The notes under the pieces: generated by a model
Told to the model about the DNA's origin: nothing
What the model saw: the letters and a program-made list of their open reading frames with translations, nothing else
Database searches by the model: none
Shown here: positions 17,162 to 25,540 of the stretch, one piece after another
Layout of the letters: every line of letters begins with the position of its first letter
How positions within the stretch are numbered: position 1 is the stretch's first letter
Assembly: GCA_964462985.1 (NCBI GenBank)
Contig: CAYXAA010000009.1
Span: 82,926-146,925, forward strand
Reading direction: 5' to 3'
DNA length: 64,000 bases
Source: CAYXAA01 sp964462985
Lineage (GTDB): Bacteria > Pseudomonadota > Alphaproteobacteria > Rhizobiales > Stappiaceae
Translations under genes and position numbers: made by a program

Positions 17162-17256
17162 CGGATCGGCCGGCGCGGTCAGAAAGTGCGTATGGAAACG
17201 CACGTCTCCCCGTGCCAAAGTCTGGCGCCTGCAACACCCGAGGAGGCATTCCGTCC

Positions 17257-18168
17257 ATGGCGCGCCGCTACGCAGTTCTCGACGTGTTCACCAACCGCGT
17301 GCTCGCCGGCAATCCGCTGGCAGTGGTGCTCGATGGTGAAGGTCTGTCGGACGAGCGGATGCAGGCGATCGCCCGGGAGTTCAACCTGTCGGAGACCGTG
17401 TTCGTGCTCCCGCCCGACAAGCCGGCGCATTCGGCAAGGGTCAGGATCTTTACCCCGGGACGCGAACTGCCCTTCGCCGGCCATCCGACCGTCGGCACTG
17501 CGATCCTGCTTGCGGTCGAGCGGTTCGGCTCCGGCAGCGGCGGCCAGGAGGCGGTCGTGGTGCTGGAGGAGAACATTGGCGATGTGCGCTGCGGCGTCGT
17601 GCTGCGCGACGGCGCCGCCGGGTTCGCCGAGTTCGACGTGCCGCGGCTGCCGCGGCCTGGCAGCGAGATCGGCGACAAGGGTCTGATATCGGCCGCACTC
17701 GGGCTCGATCCCGGCGACATCGGCTTTGAGAACCACCGCCCGACCAGCTTTGACGCCGGCGTGCCCTTCGCCTTCGTTCCGGTCGCCGATCTGCAGGCGC
17801 TGTCTCGCGCCCGGCCCGACCTTCGGTTCTGGAACGACGCCTTCGGCGGCCATGACCACAACGACGCCTACGTCTACTGCCGGCAGACCACGTCGCACGA
17901 TGCCGCCTTCTCGGCACGCATGTTCGCACCGTCGTTGGGGGTGATGGAGGATCCGGCCACAGGCTCGGCGGCCGCCGCATTTGCCGCCGTGGTGCAGCGT
18001 TTCGACGCGCCGCGCGACGGCACGCATTTTGTGCGCATCGAACAAGGCTTCGACATGGGCCGGCCGTCGCTGATCGATCTCGAGATCGACATCGAGAACG
18101 GCGCCCTTAGGGCGACACGAATCGGCGGTCAGGCGGCAATCGTGGCGCGCGGCGAGCTGTTTGTGTGA
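17257..18168 (+). CDS. PhzF-family isomerase/epimerase-like protein
   Basis: A 303-residue protein of the PhzF fold (diaminopimelate epimerase-like). Typical segments are YAVLDVFTNRVLAGNPLAVVLDG with the NPLAVV signature, FNLSETVFVLPP containing the catalytic Glu region, IFTPGRELPFAGHPTVGTA and the C-terminal EDPATGSAAAAFA. Most family members outside phenazine clusters have unknown substrates, and nothing nearby indicates phenazine synthesis. ATG 17257 has AGGAGG nine bases upstream. It is probably transcribed independently of leuA, which has its own promoter and leader. Confidence 0.88.
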   Translation: MARRYAVLDVFTNRVLAGNPLAVVLDGEGLSDERMQAIAREFNLSETVFVLPPDKPAHSARVRIFTPGRELPFAGHPTVGTAILLAVERFGSGSGGQEAVVVLEENIGDVRCGVVLRDGAAGFAEFDVPRLPRPGSEIGDKGLISAALGLDPGDIGFENHRPTSFDAGVPFAFVPVADLQALSRARPDLRFWNDAFGGHDHNDAYVYCRQTTSHDAAFSARMFAPSLGVMEDPATGSAAAAFAAVVQRFDAPRDGTHFVRIEQGFDMGRPSLIDLEIDIENGALRATRIGGQAAIVARGELFV

Positions 18169-18189
18169 ACGCCGGCGCACGCCACGCGC

Positions 18190-18218
18190 TTGCGGAGCTC
18201 GACAACATCCGCTAGAAC
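18190..18218 (+). promoter_or_regulatory. Sigma-70-like promoter for the leuA leader transcript
   Basis: TTGCGG (18190-18195) and TAGAAC (18213-18218) are 17 bases apart. A start near 18225 would place the leader peptide about 70 bases into the transcript. Confidence 0.45.
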
Positions 18219-18295
18219 CTGCCAGATCAACGTCTCATCCGCGCCCGTCGGCGACATATGACGACCGGCGCCGGAACCGGAGCCCAAAGGGAACG

Positions 18296-18397
18296 ATGAT
18301 CGGCGACTGCCAGATCCTGGCTGAAGCGATCGACGCGCGAGCCTCGCGCGGCGCGACCCTCCTTATTGGCGGCCTCCTTCTGCTTAGATGCCCCTGA
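18296..18397 (+). CDS. Leucine-rich leader peptide of leuA
   Basis: A 33-residue frame runs from ATG at 18296 (AAAGGGA upstream) to TGA at 18395-18397. Its last third reads TLLIGGLLLLRCP, with six Leu codons in the last 13 positions. This is the expected feature of a ribosome-mediated leucine attenuator, known from other alphaproteobacterial leuA genes. It lies in the 370-base gap before leuA and overlaps the 5' arm of a stable hairpin. Initiation was not demonstrable and the peptide probably has no function of its own. Confidence 0.72.
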   Translation: MIGDCQILAEAIDARASRGATLLIGGLLLLRCP

Positions 18398-18434
18398 GCG
18401 TCGGCTGCCCCGTATCCGGGCGGGCACTCAGGGG
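18391..18434 (+). promoter_or_regulatory. Candidate attenuator hairpin of leuA leader
   Basis: CCCCTGAG (18391-18398), spanning the leader stop codon, pairs with CTCAGGGG (18427-18434); inside it TGCCC (18406-18410) pairs with GGGCA (18422-18426). A ribosome stalled at the Leu codons would change this pairing. No uridine run follows, so the terminator arm or mechanism (termination versus translation control) was not resolved. Confidence 0.5.
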
Positions 18435-18537
18435 AGACGGGCAGAACGACTTCAAGACCAATTGACATTTGCTCCGACCTTGATTCCCCAATCCAAGCGA
18501 GTGGATCGGCGGGGCGCCTAAGGGAAGGAACCCATCC

Positions 18538-20100
18538 ATGGCCATTCAGTCCGGTGCTGGCAGCGATCGCGTCGTCATCTTCGACACCACCTTGCGCGAC
18601 GGCGAGCAATCACCCGGCGCTTCAATGACGCTGGAAGAAAAGCTGCAGGTCGCCGAGATCCTCGATGACATGGGCGTCGACATCATCGAGGCGGGCTTTC
18701 CGATCGCTTCCAATGGCGACTTCGAGGCCGTCAGCGAGATTGCCAAGCGCACCAAGAAGGCAGTGGTCGCAGGGCTTGCCCGCGCCATCCACGCTGACAT
18801 CGACCGGGCCGGCGAGGCGGTGCGCCACGCCGAACGCGGCCGTATTCACACCTTCGTCTCGACCTCTCCGATCCATCTGAAATTCCAAATGAACAAGACC
18901 GAGGAGCAGGTGCTCGACATCATCACCGACACGGTGACGCGGTCGCGCAACCTGATCGACGACGTCGAATGGTCGGCGATGGACGCGACCCGCACCCCGA
19001 TCGACTATCTCTGCCGCTGCGTCGAAGCGGCGATCCGCGCGGGCGCGACCACGATCAACCTGCCCGATACGGTGGGCTATGCCGTGCCGGAGGAATATCG
19101 GGCGATGTTCGAGACGATCCGCAACCGGGTGCCGGACGCCGACAAGGCGATCTTCTCGGTGCACTGCCACGACGACCTGGGACTTGCCGTCGCCAACTCG
19201 CTTGCCGGCGTCGCGGGTGGGGCGCGGCAGATCGAATGCACCATCAACGGCCTCGGCGAGCGCGCCGGCAACGCTGCGCTGGAGGAGATCGTGATGGCGA
19301 TCCGCACCCGAGGCGACGTGATGCCCTATACCTGCGAGATCGAGCCGCGCTTCCTGACGCGGGCCTCCAAGCTGGTGTCTGCGGTTTCGGGCTTCCCGGT
19401 GCAGTACAACAAGGCGATCGTCGGCAAGAACGCCTTCGCCCACGAGAGCGGCATTCACCAGGACGGCATGCTCAAGAACGCCGAGACCTATGAGATCATG
19501 CGGCCTGAGGATGTCGGCGTGAAATCGACCTCGCTGGTCATGGGCAAGCATTCCGGCCGCCATGCCTTCAAGGACAAGCTGGCCGAACTCGGCTACGAAC
19601 TGGGCGCCAACGCGCTGGAGGAGGCGTTCCGCCGCTTCAAGGACTTGGCCGACCGCAAGAAGCACGTCTACGACGAGGACATCGAAGCGCTGGTCGAGAC
19701 CGAGATCGCGACCCAGGGTGAACCGATCAAGGTAATTGCACTCACCGTCATCGCCGGCACCGGCGGGCCGCAGAAGGCTATCATCACCATGGAAGTGAAC
19801 GGCCGCCACGAGACTCGCGAATGCACCGGCGACGGCCCGGTCGACGCCACGTTCAATGCCATCAAGGCCATCGTGCCGCATGAGGCCGTTCTGTCGCTCT
19901 ACCAGGTCCACGCCGTGACCGAAGGCACAGATGCTCAGGCCGAGGTGTCCGTGCGGCTCGAGGCCAACGGCCGGATTGCCACCGGCAAGGGCGCGGACAC
20001 GGACACGCTGGTCGCCTCGGCCCGGGCTTATGTCTCGGCGCTGAATAAGCTGGCGCTGAGGCAGATGTCGGGGAATCCGGGTGCACTCAAGGCGGGGTGA
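18538..20100 (+). CDS. leuA: 2-isopropylmalate synthase
   Basis: LeuA condenses acetyl-CoA with 2-oxoisovalerate, the committed step to leucine. The 520-residue protein has the HMGL-like TIM barrel (FDTTLRDGEQSPGASM at the start, metal-binding SVHCHDDLGLAVANS, NGLGERAGN), the linker with FAHESGIHQDG and the C-terminal LeuA regulatory domain (IKVIALTVIAGTGGPQKAIITM onward) that binds leucine for feedback inhibition. AAGGAA precedes the ATG at 18538. The gene sits behind a leucine-rich leader peptide, pointing to double control by transcript attenuation and feedback. Confidence 0.96.
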   Translation: MAIQSGAGSDRVVIFDTTLRDGEQSPGASMTLEEKLQVAEILDDMGVDIIEAGFPIASNGDFEAVSEIAKRTKKAVVAGLARAIHADIDRAGEAVRHAERGRIHTFVSTSPIHLKFQMNKTEEQVLDIITDTVTRSRNLIDDVEWSAMDATRTPIDYLCRCVEAAIRAGATTINLPDTVGYAVPEEYRAMFETIRNRVPDADKAIFSVHCHDDLGLAVANSLAGVAGGARQIECTINGLGERAGNAALEEIVMAIRTRGDVMPYTCEIEPRFLTRASKLVSAVSGFPVQYNKAIVGKNAFAHESGIHQDGMLKNAETYEIMRPEDVGVKSTSLVMGKHSGRHAFKDKLAELGYELGANALEEAFRRFKDLADRKKHVYDEDIEALVETEIATQGEPIKVIALTVIAGTGGPQKAIITMEVNGRHETRECTGDGPVDATFNAIKAIVPHEAVLSLYQVHAVTEGTDAQAEVSVRLEANGRIATGKGADTDTLVASARAYVSALNKLALRQMSGNPGALKAG

Positions 20101-20669
20101 GGAGCGAGCGTTGCAGAGCAAAATAGCTCTGTTCAACCAGCCCGTCCCATAGCGTGGGTCTGAGGGCCTAGCCTGAATTGGACACGCGCCATGCAGGCGA
20201 CGAAGCACGAGGCGATCTCGATCGCCTCGTGCCCATTCTATGATCACGGTTTCGGCTGCGTGAAACGCCGCAAAGCAAGCGTCTCGAGCCGTTGCGTCCG
20301 CACCTTGCGCGTCGGCGATGATTTTCGCCCGGCTTGCGCCGCACGGCGTCACAGGTTTGCGCCGTCGCGTTGACGTTTTCGCCGGTGCGACGATTGGAGG
20401 CACCAGCCCTGAAGGGGTCGGTGTTGATCACGGCGGCGGCGTGTTCAAGGATCTCGGTCCCGATGCGCGCCAGCCCACGGGCCTCGCAGCCAAAGTTGTC
20501 GAGGCCCTTCAAAGCCGCGGCGTCATAGCCTGAGTCTAGGCCGTGCATCTCCGCGCGCCCGAGAGCCAAACAGCGTCACGCGCTCAAGGTGGGGCCCGTG
20601 GGACTCGTCGAGCGCTCGGCGAAGCCCTTTTGAGCACAGGATCGGTGACCATGGTCATGTGCAATTCTA
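20101..20669. other. 569-base intergenic region without recognised gene
   Basis: Several short frames exist on both strands (the longest about 133 codons at 20168-20569 on the minus strand), but none shows a family motif, good ribosome-binding site or typical coding pattern. A 6-bp hairpin CAGAGC/GCTCTG at 20114-20131 lies 14 bases after the leuA stop and may be a weak terminator, without a T-run. This could be decayed coding sequence. Confidence 0.45.
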
Positions 20670-21665
20670 TTGCATAGTAGCCAAGCCTCTGGAATCGAGT
20701 GCACTTCCTATGACGCAACAGGGGCAGACGGTTTGATTGCGACACCTCCCATCGAGCGATCGGCTGAAGGTTTGTACGGCATGCCTCCCGCGGAGCTGGC
20801 GGCGGCCGGGGAGGGGGCGATCCAGTTCTCGCCGTTGGTCCCCGGTGCCACTGCTCTCGAAGCCATCGCCGATGGTTCGCTTGGCGCCATGACCATGTTG
20901 GCTCCGCCCGGCACGATCGAGCGCCGATACGCTCTGGCGCAGGCGCTTCGGGCACTCGCCCCCGGCGCCGCCTTCACGGCGCTGGCGCCGAAGGGCAAGG
21001 GTGGCAGCCGGCTTGCCGGGGAACTCGTGGGCTTTGGCTGCAAGGTCAGCGAGACCGCCCGGCATCATCACCGCATCTGCAGGACGTCCCGGCCCGAGGT
21101 TCCCATCGGCTTGGCCGAGGCAATCGACCAGGGCGGACTGCAACGCGTGCCGGAACTCGGCCTGTGGTCGCAACCGGGCGTCTTCAGCTGGAACCGGCTG
21201 GATCCGGGAAGCCGGCTCCTGATCGAACATCTGCCGAGGCTTTCCGGCCGGGGGGCCGATTTCGGCTGCGGCATCGGTCTGCTCGCAAAGGCGGTGCTTC
21301 AATCGCCAAAGATCACACAGCTCACGCTGGTCGATCTTGACCGCCGCGCGGTGGAGGCGGCGCGGCGCAATGTCGAGGACGCGCGGACGGCGTTCGTCTG
21401 GGCCGATCTCAGGACAGCCGCCGGAGTCCCGGCCGACCTTGATTTCGTGGTCATGAACCCGCCGTTCCACGACGGCGGTGCCGAGGACCGGGCGCTGGGC
21501 CAGGCGTTCGTGCGCCGCGCCGCCGCGTCCCTGCGCAAGGGCGGCGTGCTGTGGCTCACGGCCAATCGCCATCTGCCCTATGAGGAGGTGCTGCGCGAGG
21601 CCTTTGCCCGGGCCGAGCTCAAGGTCGAGGGCGGCGGCTACAAGGTCTATGAGGCACGCAAATGA
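20670..21665 (+). CDS. Class I SAM-dependent methyltransferase (RsmC/RlmG-like)
   Basis: A methyltransferase whose C-terminal half (about residues 175-331) shows the SAM-binding GADFGCGIGLLAKAVLQS and the catalytic NPPF motif (DFVVMNPPFHDGG), the signature of enzymes methylating N2 of guanine or N6 of adenine in RNA. The N-terminal half resembles the degenerate methyltransferase domain found in RsmC/RlmG-type rRNA enzymes. The stop overlaps the downstream rsuA ATG by four bases, supporting a joint rRNA-modification role. The start is uncertain: TTG at 20670 gives 331 residues, but starts a few codons downstream are also possible, and no strong ribosome-binding site was seen. Confidence 0.8.
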   Translation: MHSSQASGIECTSYDATGADGLIATPPIERSAEGLYGMPPAELAAAGEGAIQFSPLVPGATALEAIADGSLGAMTMLAPPGTIERRYALAQALRALAPGAAFTALAPKGKGGSRLAGELVGFGCKVSETARHHHRICRTSRPEVPIGLAEAIDQGGLQRVPELGLWSQPGVFSWNRLDPGSRLLIEHLPRLSGRGADFGCGIGLLAKAVLQSPKITQLTLVDLDRRAVEAARRNVEDARTAFVWADLRTAAGVPADLDFVVMNPPFHDGGAEDRALGQAFVRRAAASLRKGGVLWLTANRHLPYEEVLREAFARAELKVEGGGYKVYEARK

Positions 21666-22402
21666 GCGGAAAAGTCGCGTCGGTACGGCTCGACAGGCTG
21701 CTTGCCAACATGGGTTACGGCTCGCGCCGCGATATCCAGGTTCTCGCCAGGGCGGAACGGATCCTGCTCGACGAGGCGCCGCTAACGAGGGCCGACCAGC
21801 GCATCGCCATCACGCCAAATCTCGCCGGACGCATGACGGTTGATGGTGAGCCGCTCGACCCGTTGCCGGGCATGGTGGTGATGCTGAACAAGCCCGCCGG
21901 CGTCACCTGCTCGCACAAGGACGCCGGACCGCTGGTCTATGGCCTCCTGCCCGAACGCTGGCGCCGGCGCGATCCGGCCCTCTCCACCGTCGGCCGGCTC
22001 GACAAGGAAACGTCGGGCCTGCTGCTGCTCACCGACGACGGCGCCCTGCTGCACCGGATGATTTCGCCGAAGAGCCGTCTGCCCAAGCGCTACCGGGCGA
22101 CGCTCGACCGGCCGCTGTCGGGCACGGAGGGAGATGTGTTCGCGTCGGGCCGCCTGATGCTCGACGGCGAGGACAAGCCGCTGCTGCCGGCCGTGCTGGA
22201 GCCGATCTCGGACACCGAGGCCTTCCTTACGATCACGGAAGGGCGCTACCATCAGGTGCGGCGCATGTTCGCGGCCGTCGGCAATCACGTCACGGCCCTC
22301 CACCGCGACCAAATCGGCGGGTTGCGGCTACCAGGCGACCTCGCGGAGAGCGCCTTCCGGCTGCTGTCGCCGGAGGAGGTGGAGAGCGTGTTCGGCCGGT
22401 AA
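21662..22402 (+). CDS. rsuA: RsuA-family 16S rRNA pseudouridine synthase
   Basis: A 246-residue RsuA/RluB/E/F-type enzyme converting uridine to pseudouridine in rRNA. The N-terminus has an S4-like RNA-binding domain (RLDRLLANMGYGSRRDIQVLARAERILLD), and the catalytic domain contains the signature TVGRLDKETSGLLLLTDDG with the essential Asp, then KRYRATLDRPL and YHQVRRMFAAVGNHVTALHR. Position 516 of 16S rRNA is the RsuA target, but RluE/F-like specificity cannot be excluded by eye. It overlaps the methyltransferase gene (ATGA), so both are likely co-expressed, and it ends at a strong terminator. Confidence 0.88.
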   Translation: MSGKVASVRLDRLLANMGYGSRRDIQVLARAERILLDEAPLTRADQRIAITPNLAGRMTVDGEPLDPLPGMVVMLNKPAGVTCSHKDAGPLVYGLLPERWRRRDPALSTVGRLDKETSGLLLLTDDGALLHRMISPKSRLPKRYRATLDRPLSGTEGDVFASGRLMLDGEDKPLLPAVLEPISDTEAFLTITEGRYHQVRRMFAAVGNHVTALHRDQIGGLRLPGDLAESAFRLLSPEEVESVFGR

Positions 22403-22438
22403 AGGGGCGGACCGGACCCGCGGGGTTCGAAACGCAGA

Positions 22439-22469
22439 AGGGCCGGCGGGACGATTGTCCCCCGGCCCT
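22439..22469. terminator. Bidirectional terminator between rsuA and pirin gene
   Basis: AGGGCCGG (22439-22446) pairs with CCGGCCCT (22462-22469), with an inner GAC/GTC pair. It lies between converging genes and could serve both. The T-tracts are short. Confidence 0.6.
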
Positions 22470-22493
22470 CCGGTTCTTACCGCGCGTTCGTCG

Positions 22494-23396
22494 TTACCTG
22501 ATGAACGTTCCGGCTCTCAGCTCGTTCACCGCCTGGACCAGTTCCTCGCGCGTATTCATCACGATGGGGCCATGCCAGGCGACCGGCTCGCGGATCGGCG
22601 TGCCGGAGACGAGCAGGAAGCGGATGCCCTGATCGCCAGCCTGGACCACCACCTCGTCGCCGGTATCGAACAGCACGAGTGAGCGGTTGCCGGTCTCGTC
22701 GCGGATCAGGATCTCTTCGCCGCCGAATTCCTTCTCCGTCAGGACGCCGCGCGGCCTGGAGGCGTCGCGGAAGGTGCCGGAGCCCTCGAACACATAGGCG
22801 AAGGTCCTGGCGTAGGTGTCTACGGGCAGCACCTTGCGGCGGCCGGCGGGAACGAAGACGTCGAGGTAACGCGGCTCGGCGGCGATGCCGTCGACCGGGC
22901 CGGTCTTGCCCCAGAACGAGCCCACAATGACCCGCACGATCGTGCCGTCATCATCGATGATCTCCGGGATATCGGTGCCCTTGACGTCCTGGTAGCGCGG
23001 CGCGGTCATCTTCAGCGACGACGGCAGGTTGGCCCAGAGCTGAAAGCCGTGCATGCGGCCCTTCTCGTCGCCCTTCGGCATCTCCTGGTGCATGATGCCG
23101 CGCCCGGCAGTCATCCACTGGACGTCGCCGGCACCGAGACGCCCAGTGTTGCCGAGGCTGTCGCCGTGATCGACGGTGCCAGCCAGCACATAGGTGATGG
23201 TCTCGATGCCCCGGTGCGGATGCCAGGGAAAGCCGGCTTCGTAGTCGCGCGGACGATCGTTGCGGAAGTCGTCGAGCAGCAGGAACGGGTCGGCCAGGGT
23301 AGGATCCTGGAAGCCGAAGGCGCGGTGCAACTTGACGCCCGCACCCTCCATGGTTGGCACGGCGGTGCTGATCTGCTTTACGGGACGGATGGACAT
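22494..23396 (-). CDS. Pirin family protein
   Basis: A bicupin pirin of 300 residues. The N-terminal cupin contains the metal-binding pattern GFPWHPHRGIETITYVLAG with HxHxxxE, and GRGIMHQEMP with the fourth His. The C-terminal cupin has RTFAYVFEGSGTF and the conserved VSGTPIREPVAWHGPIVMNT ending. Some bacterial pirins act as quercetinases or modulate dehydrogenases; the role here is unknown. The ATG at 23396-23394 has GGAGAG eight bases upstream. It is transcribed divergently from the ABC transporter operon, about 230 bases away. Confidence 0.9.
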   Translation of the reverse strand: MSIRPVKQISTAVPTMEGAGVKLHRAFGFQDPTLADPFLLLDDFRNDRPRDYEAGFPWHPHRGIETITYVLAGTVDHGDSLGNTGRLGAGDVQWMTAGRGIMHQEMPKGDEKGRMHGFQLWANLPSSLKMTAPRYQDVKGTDIPEIIDDDGTIVRVIVGSFWGKTGPVDGIAAEPRYLDVFVPAGRRKVLPVDTYARTFAYVFEGSGTFRDASRPRGVLTEKEFGGEEILIRDETGNRSLVLFDTGDEVVVQAGDQGIRFLLVSGTPIREPVAWHGPIVMNTREELVQAVNELRAGTFIR

Positions 23397-23627
23397 CGGT
23401 CTCTCCAATACGGTTTTCCGTTATGTAGGAAAGGGCAGCCCGATAGCGAGCGTCCGAGGCAGAACACTGCGTTCACCGGATGCAAGCGTTCAACGAACTT
23501 ATCTCTCAGGGCTGGTCTCCGCCCACCCTGGTCCCTAGATAAGCGCATCGGGCCGCATTCCTTCGGCTCACCAGCCCGTTGGGACGGTCGCGCCGTTCCG
23601 CTTCTCTCCATCACTCACATCCGCGCA

Positions 23628-24554
23628 ATGCCGTCGATCCTTACCGTCTCGAACGTCTCCAAGACCTACGACACCGGCTTCCAGGCGTTGAAGTCGGTCG
23701 ACCTTGCCATCGAGCGGGGCGAGGTCTTCGCGCTGCTCGGGCCGAACGGCGCCGGCAAGACGACCTTGATCAGCATCATCTGCGGCCTCGTCAACGCCAG
23801 TTCCGGCACCGTCACCGTCGACGGATTCGACAATGTCCGCGACTACCGCCAGGCGCGGTCGCGGATCGGTCTTGTGCCACAGGAACTTACCACCGATTCC
23901 TTCGAAAGCGTCTGGGGCGCGATTCGGCTCAGCCGCGGCCTGTTCGGCAAGAGGCCGGATCCGGACCACCTGGAGAAGGTGCTGCGCGACCTGGCGCTGT
24001 GGGACAAGAAGGACGCGAAGATCATCACGTTGTCGGGGGGCATGAAGCGGCGCGTCCTGATCGCCAAGGCGCTGGCGCATGAGCCGGACATCCTGTTCCT
24101 CGACGAGCCGACCGCGGGCGTCGACGTCGAACTCAGGCGCGAAATGTGGGCGGTGATGCAGCGGCTCAAGGAGAGCGGCACGACCATCATCCTGACGACG
24201 CACTACATCGACGAGGCCGAACAGATGGCCGATCGTGTCGGCGTCATCAACAAGGGGGAGATCATTCTGGTCGAGCAAAAGGCGGAGCTGATGAAGAAGC
24301 TCGGCCGCAAGGAACTGACGTTGCAGTTGCACGAGCGCCTCGAGACAGTGCCTCCGACCCTTGCAGCCCATGGTCTGACCCTATCGGACTGCGGCACCGA
24401 GCTCATCTACAGCTACGACACCAAGGGTGAGCGAACCGGTATCACGCGCCTGCTGCGTGACCTCGCCGACGCCGGCATCCGCTTCCGCGACCTCAAGACC
24501 AAGGAAAGCTCGCTCGAGGAAATCTTCGTCGATCTGGTGAGGGGGGAGCGATGA
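23628..24554 (+). CDS. ABC transporter ATP-binding protein (export type)
   Basis: A 308-residue ATPase of the DrrA/NodI-like export family. It has the Walker A GPNGAGKTTL, the ABC signature LSGGMKRRVLIAKAL, Walker B DILFLDEPTAGVD and the switch His in LTTHYIDEAEQM. The C-terminal 80 residues form the accessory domain typical of such exporters. ATG 23628 fits family N-termini (ILTVSNVSKTYDTGFQALKSV) although the preceding purine tract is weak. The downstream permease overlaps it by four bases, so the two form a complete ABC-2 exporter. Substrate unknown. Confidence 0.93.
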   Translation: MPSILTVSNVSKTYDTGFQALKSVDLAIERGEVFALLGPNGAGKTTLISIICGLVNASSGTVTVDGFDNVRDYRQARSRIGLVPQELTTDSFESVWGAIRLSRGLFGKRPDPDHLEKVLRDLALWDKKDAKIITLSGGMKRRVLIAKALAHEPDILFLDEPTAGVDVELRREMWAVMQRLKESGTTIILTTHYIDEAEQMADRVGVINKGEIILVEQKAELMKKLGRKELTLQLHERLETVPPTLAAHGLTLSDCGTELIYSYDTKGERTGITRLLRDLADAGIRFRDLKTKESSLEEIFVDLVRGER

Positions 24555-25312
24555 ACTATCACGCAGTGTGGGCGATCTACCGCTTCGAGATGGCGCGGGC
24601 CCTGCGGACCTTGACGCAGAGCCTTGTTTCGCCGGTGATGTCGACGGCGCTCTACTTCATCGTCTTCGGGGCCGCAATCGGATCGCGGATTTCGGAGATC
24701 GATGGCGTCAGCTACGGCGCCTTCATTGTGCCGGGCCTGATGATGCTGACGCTGCTCACCCAGAGCCTCGCCAACGCCTCGTTCGGCATCTATTTCCCCC
24801 GCTTCACCGGCACGATCTATGAACTTCTGTCGGCGCCGGTTTCGCCGCTTGAGATCGTGATCGGCTACGTCGGGGCGGCGGCGACCAAGTCGATCGCGAT
24901 CGGCCTCATTATCCTGGCCACCGCCTTCTTCTTCGTGCCGCTCCAGATCCAGCACCCGTTCTGGATGCTGGCCTTCCTGGTGCTGACTGCCGTCACCTTC
25001 TCGCTGTTCGGCTTCATCATCGGTATCTGGGCGGACGGCTTCGAGAAGCTGCAGATCATCCCGATGCTGGTCATCACGCCGCTCGCGTTTCTCGGCGGCA
25101 GCTTCTACTCGATCCGCATGCTGCCGGAGTTCTGGCAGACGGTGACGCTGTTCAACCCGGTGGTCTATCTGATCTCCGGATTCCGCTGGTCGTTCTTCGG
25201 AACATCGGACGTTGGTGTCGGCATCAGCCTGGCGGCGACGCTGCTGGTGCTGGTGATCTGCCTGGCGCTGGTCTTTTGGATCTTCAGAACCGGCTACAAG
25301 CTGAAGACCTGA
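24551..25312 (+). CDS. ABC-2 type transporter permease
   Basis: A 253-residue inner-membrane protein with about six hydrophobic segments and the ABC-2 pattern ALRTLTQSLVSPVMSTALYFIVFGAAIG near the N-terminus, followed by GAFIVPGLMMLTLLTQSLANASFGI and the signature region IIPMLVITPLAFLGGSFYSIRMLPEFWQ. It is the membrane partner of the ATPase just upstream, whose stop codon overlaps this ATG. Family members export drugs, lipids or polysaccharides; nothing in the neighbourhood shows which. The C-terminus ends with a cytoplasmic basic FRTGYKLKT. Confidence 0.92.
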   Translation: MNYHAVWAIYRFEMARALRTLTQSLVSPVMSTALYFIVFGAAIGSRISEIDGVSYGAFIVPGLMMLTLLTQSLANASFGIYFPRFTGTIYELLSAPVSPLEIVIGYVGAAATKSIAIGLIILATAFFFVPLQIQHPFWMLAFLVLTAVTFSLFGFIIGIWADGFEKLQIIPMLVITPLAFLGGSFYSIRMLPEFWQTVTLFNPVVYLISGFRWSFFGTSDVGVGISLAATLLVLVICLALVFWIFRTGYKLKT

Positions 25313-25540
25313 GGCGTGCCTACAGCCGGCTGGGGCCGGCGGATCGGACACCTTGATGCCTCTATCCGCCAGACCTTGTCGGCCCGGGGGCCTCGCCGAG
25401 CCGGCCTTGCTTGACCTGAACGGCCATTGCGCCAGACTGAAGCCACCGGCTGAGGCTGCGGGATGATCGCTGACCTCTGTCGCCGGGTGCGTGGATCGGC
25501 TAGGGTCCGCCACATACGGCCGGTGATCGGCCGCCGGGGT

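Noticed and set aside
20114..20131. CAGAGC/GCTCTG hairpin as leuA terminator
   Set aside because: Only six base pairs and no T-run, so not listed as a confident terminator.
20168..20569. 133-codon minus-strand frame after leuA
   Set aside because: No motif, start signal or neighbouring operon; kept only as a possible remnant in the gap description.
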